Assembly: GCA_002746275.1 (NCBI GenBank) | Contig: NVWR01000006.1 | Span: 98 to 12,078 of the forward strand | Source: Rhodobiaceae bacterium | GTDB taxonomy: Bacteria; Pseudomonadota; Alphaproteobacteria; Parvibaculales; Parvibaculaceae | Reading direction: 5' to 3' | DNA length: 11,981 nucleotides | Shown: positions 7,804 to 11,981 of the stretch, one piece after another | Layout: every line of letters starts with the position of its first letter | How positions within the stretch are numbered: position 1 is the first letter of the stretch | Notes under the pieces: model-generated | What the model was told of the DNA's origin: nothing | Database searches by the model: none | What the model saw: the letters and a program-made list of their open reading frames with translations, nothing else | Program-made: the position numbers and the translations under genes

Positions 7804-7832
7804 TTGACGTTCTGGTGGTTCCTTTCTATGAT
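7804..7832 (+). promoter_or_regulatory. Sigma70-like promoter of the ferredoxin-CYP153 operon
   Basis: TTGACG (7804-7809) and TATGAT (7827-7832) are separated by 17 nt, each 5 of 6 with the sigma70 consensus. Transcription would start at about 7839-7840, at the left edge of the perfect inverted repeat described separately, giving a leader of roughly 70 nt before the ferredoxin. The assignment is by consensus only. Confidence 0.65.
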
Positions 7833-7859
7833 TATATATTGCGTAGTTATACTACGCAA
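7831..7859 (-). promoter_or_regulatory. Probable promoter of the wax ester synthase gene
   Basis: Read on the minus strand, TTGCGT (7859-7854) and a perfect TATAAT (7836-7831) are spaced by 17 nt. The predicted start near 7824 gives a leader of about 125 nt to the wax ester synthase. The -10 overlaps the plus-strand -10 by two bases, so the two promoters face outward and probably cannot be occupied together. The -35 is weak (3 of 6). Confidence 0.5.
7839..7859. promoter_or_regulatory. Perfect 9-bp inverted repeat, probable operator
   Basis: TTGCGTAGT (7839-7847) and ACTACGCAA (7851-7859) are exact reverse complements around a TAT spacer. It lies at the predicted plus-strand transcription start and fills the space from the -35 to near the -10 of the minus-strand promoter. 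A dimeric repressor of the TetR, GntR or MarR kind bound here could control both directions at once. Which regulator uses it is unknown; none is encoded in the window. Confidence 0.6.
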
Positions 7860-7910
7860 AAATAAGACGTCGGGTAACTGATGTCTCCTTGGAGGAGGAA
7901 GGGGAGGACC

Positions 7911-8231
7911 TTGGTCAAGATTATCTATATCGAGCATGATGGGACGACGCATAACGTTGATGCGCAGGAGGGACATTCGCTGATGGAAGTGGCGATTGAG
8001 CAGATGGTCCCCGGTATTGACGGTGATTGCGGCGGCGCGTGTGCCTGCGCCACCTGTCATGTCTTTGTTGACGACGCCTGGCTTTCCAAAACGGGAGAGA
8101 AGGGCGAAATGGAAAATAGCATGCTCGAATTTGCTGAAGGTGTTGAAGCCAACAGTCGTCTTGCGTGTCAGATCAAAGCAAGTGCCGCCTTGGATGGCAT
8201 CATCGTTCGTTTGCCATCGTCTCAGCACTGA
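7911..8231 (+). CDS. 2Fe-2S adrenodoxin/putidaredoxin-type ferredoxin
   Basis: This 106-residue ferredoxin would shuttle electrons from a ferredoxin reductase to the P450 encoded just downstream. The cluster ligands are Cys40, Cys46, Cys49 and Cys86 (C-x5-C-x2-C-x36-C) in [18 protein letters not shown]; Cys44 is an extra, commonly seen residue. The N terminus [10 protein letters not shown] and the ending [12 protein letters not shown] match CYP153-partner ferredoxins. TTG at 7911 is chosen because it restores the family's usual start and length. An in-frame ATG at 7881 would add ten residues translated from the purine-rich ribosome-binding stretch GGAGGAGGAAGGGGAGG (7891-7907). The stop is 23 nt before CYP153 copy 1, so they form one operon. 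No reductase gene is present in the window. Confidence 0.93.
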   Translation: MVKIIYIEHDGTTHNVDAQEGHSLMEVAIEQMVPGIDGDCGGACACATCHVFVDDAWLSKTGEKGEMENSMLEFAEGVEANSRLACQIKASAALDGIIVRLPSSQH

Positions 8232-8254
8232 GCGCTCACAGGAGGAAACTGAAA

Positions 8255-9511
8255 ATGAGCCAAGCTGTCATCAAACCGGCGGATGCCGGAATTCCAGACC
8301 CCTATTCCATCCCTCTCGAAGAGATTGATATGGGGCGCGCAGACCTTTATCCCGCGCAGGCCCACTGGGCTTATTTCGAGCGGCTTCGGAAAGAAGACCC
8401 CGTTCATTTTTGCGATTCCAAAGAGTTTGGTCCGTACTGGTCGATCACGAAATTCAACGACATTGTTCATGTTGATACGCACCACAATCAGTTTTCGTCG
8501 GAACCTCAAATTGTGATTGGTGATGCGGTGGATTTTCAACCGCCCATGTTTATTGCCATGGACCAGCCCAAGCATGATGTGCAACGCAAAGTGGTGACGC
8601 CAGCCGTGGCGCCGATGGCTTTGTCAGAAATTGAGCCTGTCATACGTGAGCGGGTCGGCAACGTGCTGGACAGCTTGCCTATCGGCGAAACGTTTAACTG
8701 GGTTGATCTTGTCTCTATTGAGCTGACAACACAGATGTTGGCCACCTTGTTCGACTTTCCGTTTGAGGAACGCCACAAGCTGACCTATTGGTCGGATATT
8801 GCAGCATCGGGTCCTCAAGTGGGGGATCATTCGATGACGGAAGAGTTCCGTTTGCAGGAACTTACCCAGTGCCTCAAAGAATTTGACAAATTGTGGCAAG
8901 AGCGCAAAGCAGAGCCCCGCAAAAACGACTTTATCTCGTTGATGGCGCATCACCCTGATATGCAGAACATGGATCCGATGGAGTATCTGGGAAACCTGAT
9001 GCTGCTGATCGTGGGCGGCAATGACACGACCCGCAACTCCATGTCTGGGGGCGTGCTGGCGCTCAACGAGAACCCCGCTGAATATGACAAGCTGCGAGCT
9101 GACCCGTCTCTGATCCCCAGCATGGTTTCTGAAACCATTCGCTGGCAGACCCCGCTTGCGCATATGCGCCGCAACGCAACGGAAGATGTTGAGCTTGGTG
9201 GCAAGCTGATCAAGAAAGGCGATAAAGTTGTCATGTGGTACGTCTCGGGCAATCGGGATGAGGAGGTCATCGATCGGCCGAACGACTTCATCATTGATCG
9301 CCCAAGATCGCGTCACCACATTTCCTTTGGGTTTGGTATCCACCGTTGCATGGGCAACCGTCTTGCGGAGATGCAACTGAAAATCCTCTGGGAAGAAATC
9401 CTCAAGCGGTTTGAAAAAGTTGAACTGGTGGGTGAACCGGTTCGCGTGACGTCTAACTTTGTTATGGGCTATTCGGAGCTGCCTGTACGTCTGCATCCCA
9501 AAGTGGACTAG
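8255..9511 (+). CDS. CYP153: Cytochrome P450, CYP153 family (copy 1)
   Basis: This 418-residue soluble P450 shows the CYP153 pattern typical of terminal (omega) hydroxylases of medium-chain alkanes, fatty acids and related chains. The heme loop is [15 protein letters not shown] with ligand Cys365. The I-helix oxygen-activation motif is GGNDTT (254-259), the K-helix ExxR is Glu293-Arg296 (ETIRW), and the CYP153-characteristic [10 protein letters not shown] follows (297-306). ATG 8255 has GGAGGA (8241-8246) 8 nt upstream and gives an N terminus (MSQAVIKP) shared with the other two copies; longer in-frame starts overlap the ferredoxin gene. It lies 23 nt behind the ferredoxin in the same unit and ends at the terminator at 9570. 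The substrate within the CYP153 range cannot be assigned by eye. Confidence 0.95.
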   Translation: MSQAVIKPADAGIPDPYSIPLEEIDMGRADLYPAQAHWAYFERLRKEDPVHFCDSKEFGPYWSITKFNDIVHVDTHHNQFSSEPQIVIGDAVDFQPPMFIAMDQPKHDVQRKVVTPAVAPMALSEIEPVIRERVGNVLDSLPIGETFNWVDLVSIELTTQMLATLFDFPFEERHKLTYWSDIAASGPQVGDHSMTEEFRLQELTQCLKEFDKLWQERKAEPRKNDFISLMAHHPDMQNMDPMEYLGNLMLLIVGGNDTTRNSMSGGVLALNENPAEYDKLRADPSLIPSMVSETIRWQTPLAHMRRNATEDVELGGKLIKKGDKVVMWYVSGNRDEEVIDRPNDFIIDRPRSRHHISFGFGIHRCMGNRLAEMQLKILWEEILKRFEKVELVGEPVRVTSNFVMGYSELPVRLHPKVD

Positions 9512-9569
9512 CTCCTCAGCCGGTAACCTCGTTGTCGGCCCCTTGTGCCCTCTTTCCTTTTGGGCGCTG

Positions 9570-9605
9570 ATGCCATCCAGTTGAAAAACTGGGTGGCATT
9601 TTTTT
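9570..9605 (+). terminator. Terminator of the ferredoxin-CYP153 operon
   Basis: ATGCCATCCAG (9570-9580) pairs with CTGGGTGGCAT (9589-9599), an 11-bp stem with one T-G wobble, an 8-nt loop (TTGAAAAA) and seven T (9599-9605). The stem core GCC-TCCAG/CTGGG-GGC is nearly the same as in the terminator after CYP153 copy 2. Confidence 0.92.
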
Positions 9606-9639
9606 GGATGGACCTGTTGATTTAAACCGAGGTGCTGTG

Positions 9640-9966
9640 ATGGATTACGCGCGGCTTTATGAACTCATTACCCATATTCCGGCGGGGCAGGTGGCGACGT
9701 ACGGGCAGTTGGGGCGGATTGTTGGATGTTCGCCGCGACAGGTGGGGCACGCGCTTGCGGAGCTTGATGGGAGCCACGTCAAGAAAGTGCCCTGGCACAG
9801 GGTCGTGAATGCGCAAGGGAAGATCAGCCCGCGTTCGGAAGGAGGCGGCGAGACGCTTCAGGCGGATTTGCTACGCAAAGACGGTGTGATCTGGCGTCCC
9901 AGCGGCGTTATCGACCTCAAAGTATTTGGTTGGCCGGGGCCGTTTGATCCGGATGGCTGGAGATAA
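9640..9966 (+). CDS. atl: Alkyltransferase-like protein (ATL, YbaZ-like) DNA damage sensor
   Basis: This 108-residue protein corresponds to the C-terminal DNA-binding domain of O6-alkylguanine-DNA alkyltransferase. The alkyl-accepting Cys of PCHRV is replaced by Trp52 (VPWHRVVNAQG), which defines the ATL group including E. coli YbaZ. These proteins bind O6-alkylguanine and hand it to nucleotide excision repair rather than removing the alkyl group. The winged-helix core is IPAGQVATYGQLGRIVGCSPRQVGHAL (13-39), with Arg33 in the likely base-flipping finger position. Residues ~60-85 (GGGETLQADLLRKDGV) complete the domain. ATG 9640 has GAGGTG (9629-9634) 5 nt upstream; an in-frame TTG at 9604 lies in the T-run of the preceding terminator. 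No promoter was clearly recognised in the short gap, so its expression may rely on weak or read-through transcription. Confidence 0.92.
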   Translation: MDYARLYELITHIPAGQVATYGQLGRIVGCSPRQVGHALAELDGSHVKKVPWHRVVNAQGKISPRSEGGGETLQADLLRKDGVIWRPSGVIDLKVFGWPGPFDPDGWR

Positions 9967-10093
9967 ACGGGGAGGTGAAAAGGGCACTTTTACGCCATTT
10001 TACCTTGCGGGATCCTCGAAATGACCCCGAATATGGTGTTTTGTTAAAGGTCGAGGCCTACCATTGAAGCCAGACAATTTGTTCCCAGATAGT

Positions 10094-10130
10094 TAAAGTT
10101 GACGCTTGCGTCATTATCGACGTAGTGTCG
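10094..10130 (+). promoter_or_regulatory. Promoter/operator of CYP153 copy 2
   Basis: A 22-nt stretch (10094-10115) is identical to 11586-11607 upstream of copy 3. It contains TTGACG (10099-10104), a good -35, overlapped by the inverted repeat TGACGC-TT-GCGTCA (10100-10113). A second small repeat, CGAC-GTAGT-GTCG (10118-10130), covers the -10 region. The -10 itself (TAGTGT at 10123-10128, 18-nt spacing) is poor, suggesting control by an activator or other regulator. Distance from the element to the ATG is 89 nt. Confidence 0.62.
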
Positions 10131-10182
10131 CGGCAAAACAGAGCCCCTTGAGGGACGTGTGGGACGAAACTGGAGAAAAGAC

Positions 10183-11457
10183 ATGAGCCAAGCTGCTGTG
10201 AAACCGGAAGATTCCGGGATCTTTGACCCCTACTCAATTCCGCTCGATGAAATTGATCTGTCGGTCGCACGTTATTTTCAGAATCAGCAGCATTTCGGTT
10301 TGTTCGAACGGCTCCGCAAGGAAGATCCGATCCATTTCACCAAGAACGAAGAGTTCGGACGTTTTTGGTCTATCACCCGGTACAAAGACATTGTGGCGGT
10401 GGATACCAATCACAAGCAGTTCTCGTCCGAGCCATCGATCTTCCTGACGACCATTGAGAATGAGGAAGATGACAGCTTTCGGCCTGAAACCTTTATCGCG
10501 ATGGATCAACCGAAGCATGACGTTCAGCGCAAAGCTGTGACGCCTGCCGTGGCACCGCCGGCACTGGCCGACCTTGAGCCGCTCATTCGTGAGCGTGTGG
10601 GCAAGGTTCTCGACAGTCTTCCTGTCGGTGAAACCTTCAACTGGGTCGACAAGGTCTCCATCGAAATCACGACGCAGATGCTTGCAATATTGTTTGCCTT
10701 CCCGTTTGAAGATCGTCGCAAGCTGACCTTCTGGTCAGACATAGCCACCGCTGACCCTGTGACGCTGGAAACAATGGGCCTCAATGCGGATGAGCAACGC
10801 GCTGCTTTGTACGAATGTCTGGAAGTCTTCGGCGCCATGTATGCCGAACGCGCAGAGCTGCCGCCAACGAACGATTTTATCTCGCTCATGGCCCACAATC
10901 CTGAGATGAAGGATATGGACCCCATGAACCTGTTGGGGAACCTGATCCTTCTGATCGTTGGGGGCAATGACACGACACGGAATTCCATGTCGGGTGGCGT
11001 GCTGGCTTTGCACAATTATCCTGATGAGTTTGCCAAGCTGAAAGCTGATCCGTCGATCATCCCTAACATGGTGTCTGAAATTATTCGCTGGCAGACGCCG
11101 CTTGCCTATATGCGTCGCACCGCTCTTGAAGATGTGGAAATGGGTGGCAAGACGATCAAAAAGGGCGACAAAGTCATCATGTGGTATGCGTCAGGCAACC
11201 GCGATGAAACAGCGATTGATCGTCCGAACGAATTTCTGATTGATCGGCCAAAAGCGCGTCAGCACCTGTCCTTTGGTTTTGGCATTCATCGCTGCATGGG
11301 CAACCGTGTGGGCGAAATGCAGGTTCGTATTCTTTGGGAAGAAATCCTCAAGCGCTTTGACCGGGTTGAAGTGGTTGGCGAAGCCAAGCGGTTGCACTCC
11401 AGCTTCGTGATGGGCATCACGGAGCTTCCTGTCGTCCTGCATCCGAAGAAAAATTAA
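10183..11457 (+). CDS. CYP153: Cytochrome P450, CYP153 family (copy 2)
   Basis: This 424-residue CYP153 paralogue of copy 1 is highly similar along most of its length. The heme loop [15 protein letters not shown] holds Cys371, the I-helix motif is GGNDTT (260-265), ExxR is Glu299-Arg302 (EIIRW), and WQTPLAYMRR follows (303-312). It differs most from copy 1 at residues ~85-105, which include a five-residue acidic insertion (IENEEDDS), and at ~188-228. These positions fall around the B-C and F-G regions that shape the substrate pocket in P450s. ATG 10183 has GGAG (10172-10175) 7 nt upstream. Unlike copy 1 it has no ferredoxin gene in front; it has its own promoter and terminator, so it may borrow the ferredoxin at 7911 or one encoded elsewhere. 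Confidence 0.95.
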   Translation: MSQAAVKPEDSGIFDPYSIPLDEIDLSVARYFQNQQHFGLFERLRKEDPIHFTKNEEFGRFWSITRYKDIVAVDTNHKQFSSEPSIFLTTIENEEDDSFRPETFIAMDQPKHDVQRKAVTPAVAPPALADLEPLIRERVGKVLDSLPVGETFNWVDKVSIEITTQMLAILFAFPFEDRRKLTFWSDIATADPVTLETMGLNADEQRAALYECLEVFGAMYAERAELPPTNDFISLMAHNPEMKDMDPMNLLGNLILLIVGGNDTTRNSMSGGVLALHNYPDEFAKLKADPSIIPNMVSEIIRWQTPLAYMRRTALEDVEMGGKTIKKGDKVIMWYASGNRDETAIDRPNEFLIDRPKARQHLSFGFGIHRCMGNRVGEMQVRILWEEILKRFDRVEVVGEAKRLHSSFVMGITELPVVLHPKKN

Positions 11458-11508
11458 GACACTTTTCGTTCCGGGCACTCCTTACTTTTCCCGAACGCAT
11501 GTCTTTTC

Positions 11509-11539
11509 AACGCCGTCCAGTTCTCTGGGCGGCGTTTTT
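11509..11539 (+). terminator. Terminator of CYP153 copy 2
   Basis: AACGCCGTCCAG (11509-11520) pairs with CTGGGCGGCGTT (11525-11536), a 12-bp stem with one T-G wobble and a 4-nt loop (TTCT), followed by five T (11535-11539). It shares its stem core with the terminator after copy 1. Confidence 0.92.
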
Positions 11540-11585
11540 ACGTAGGGGGTTTAACTCTTGATCCTGACTTGACTGTTACTATCTA

Positions 11586-11621
11586 TAAAGTTGACGCTTG
11601 CGTCATTGTGGACATAGAGTC
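11586..11621 (+). promoter_or_regulatory. Promoter/operator of CYP153 copy 3
   Basis: The segment 11586-11607 is identical to 10094-10115. It carries TTGACG (11591-11596), the inverted repeat TGACGC-TT-GCGTCA (11592-11605) and then GAC-ATAGA-GTC (11611-11621) over the -10 region (TAGAGT at 18-nt spacing). The element lies 87 nt before the ATG, nearly the same distance as in copy 2. Conservation here, against weaker similarity in the surrounding leader, points to a shared regulator-binding site. Confidence 0.62.
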
Positions 11622-11635
11622 TCGTGCAAATGGGC

Positions 11636-11654
11636 CCCTCAAGCCAATTGAGGG
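11636..11654 (+). promoter_or_regulatory. Leader hairpin before CYP153 copy 3
   Basis: CCCTCAA (11636-11642) and TTGAGGG (11648-11654) form a perfect 7-bp stem with a GCCAA loop in the predicted mRNA leader, ending 8 nt before the GGAGGA ribosome site. Copy 2 keeps the right arm (TTGAGGGACGT at 10148-10158) but only a shortened CCC/GGG pairing. Its role, if any, is unknown. Confidence 0.35.
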
Positions 11655-11672
11655 ACGTAACTGGAGGATACA

Positions 11673-11981
11673 ATGAGCCAAGCTGCCGGAAGATCCGACG
11701 CGCCAGGGACGGTTGATCCGTACTCGATACCGCTTGATGAGATCGATATGGCGCAGCCTCATCTGTATGAAAGCCAGCAGCACTGGGCTCTGTTCGAGCG
11801 GTTGCGCAAAGAAGACCCTGTGCACTTTGCGACGAATGAAGAATTCGGTCCTTATTGGTCGATCACCAAATACGAAGACATCGTTGCTGTCGACACCAAC
11901 CACAAACAGTTCTCTTCCGAGCCCACGATTGTGCTGGCAGACCTGGAAGAAGATTTTGCGCCCTCCATGTTTATTGCGATG
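11673..11981 (+). CDS. CYP153: Cytochrome P450, CYP153 family (copy 3), 5' part only
   Basis: The first 103 codons of a third CYP153 are present; the reading frame is open to the window edge, so the heme and I-helix motifs lie outside. The start MSQAAGRS, DPYSIPLDEIDM (15-26), [40 protein letters not shown] and MFIAM line up with copies 1 and 2 without breaks. Around residues 85-100 (TIVLADLEEDFAPS) its length is intermediate, one residue longer than copy 1 and four shorter than copy 2. ATG 11673 has GGAGGA (11663-11668) 4 nt upstream, with a leader related to that of copy 2. Function is taken from its paralogues; intactness of the rest cannot be judged here. Confidence 0.92.
   Translation, partial: MSQAAGRSDAPGTVDPYSIPLDEIDMAQPHLYESQQHWALFERLRKEDPVHFATNEEFGPYWSITKYEDIVAVDTNHKQFSSEPTIVLADLEEDFAPSMFIAM

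Noticed and set aside
8624..9496. 290-codon minus-strand frame opposite CYP153 copy 1
   Set aside because: It is the antisense shadow of a conserved P450; a similar shadow appears opposite copy 2. No ribosome site or domain was seen.
9982..9995. AAAAG-GGCA-CTTTT as a terminator for the ATL gene
   Set aside because: The stem is five mostly A-T pairs without a solid T-run, too weak to call.
10014..10056. CCTCGA...TCGAGG inverted repeat upstream of CYP153 copy 2
   Set aside because: Only six base pairs separated by about 30 nt and not repeated upstream of copy 3, so chance is likely.

Overview
The window looks like chromosomal DNA from a mid-GC alphaproteobacterium, probably a marine hydrocarbon- or lipid-degrading Parvibaculum/Rhizobiales-like lineage. 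This rests on the style of the 23S 3' end, a soluble poly-HAMP chemoreceptor paired with an Aer-type PAS protein, and a tandem CYP153 cytochrome P450 locus. The exact genus cannot be fixed from sequence reading alone.

Layout. Positions 1-661 hold the end of an rRNA operon: the 23S 3' end, a short folded spacer, 5S, and a strong rho-independent terminator, with no tRNA after 5S. At 692-1956 there is a probable two-gene unit. The first gene encodes a 317-residue protein with a nucleoside-2-deoxyribosyltransferase/TIR-like C-terminal domain and a decayed N-terminal zinc ribbon. The second encodes a DUF2164 protein. Its stop codon interlocks with that of a convergent exported metal-dependent amidohydrolase (1953-3419, minus). 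Divergent from the amidohydrolase is a PaaI-type hotdog thioesterase (3655-4080). Then comes a two-gene chemotaxis unit, an Aer-like PAS protein followed by a cytoplasmic methyl-accepting protein (4344-6031), closed by a terminator.

The right half (6145-11981) looks like an aliphatic-hydrocarbon/lipid module. A wax ester synthase/diacylglycerol acyltransferase (minus strand) diverges from a 2Fe-2S ferredoxin-CYP153 operon. The divergent region has overlapping promoters that share a perfect 9-bp inverted repeat. After a terminator comes a small alkyltransferase-like (ATL) DNA repair protein. A second CYP153 with its own promoter and terminator follows, then a third CYP153 cut by the window edge. 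CYP153 copies 2 and 3 share a 22-nt identical promoter element and a related leader. The terminators of copies 1 and 2 have related stems. The array therefore appears to have grown by duplication of whole transcription units.

A working model (inference): CYP153 enzymes, fed electrons by the ferredoxin, terminally hydroxylate alkanes or fatty acyl chains. The wax ester synthase can esterify the resulting fatty alcohols with acyl-CoA. The PAS/chemoreceptor pair could provide redox- or energy-taxis. No ferredoxin reductase, alcohol dehydrogenase or dedicated regulator gene is visible in the window.
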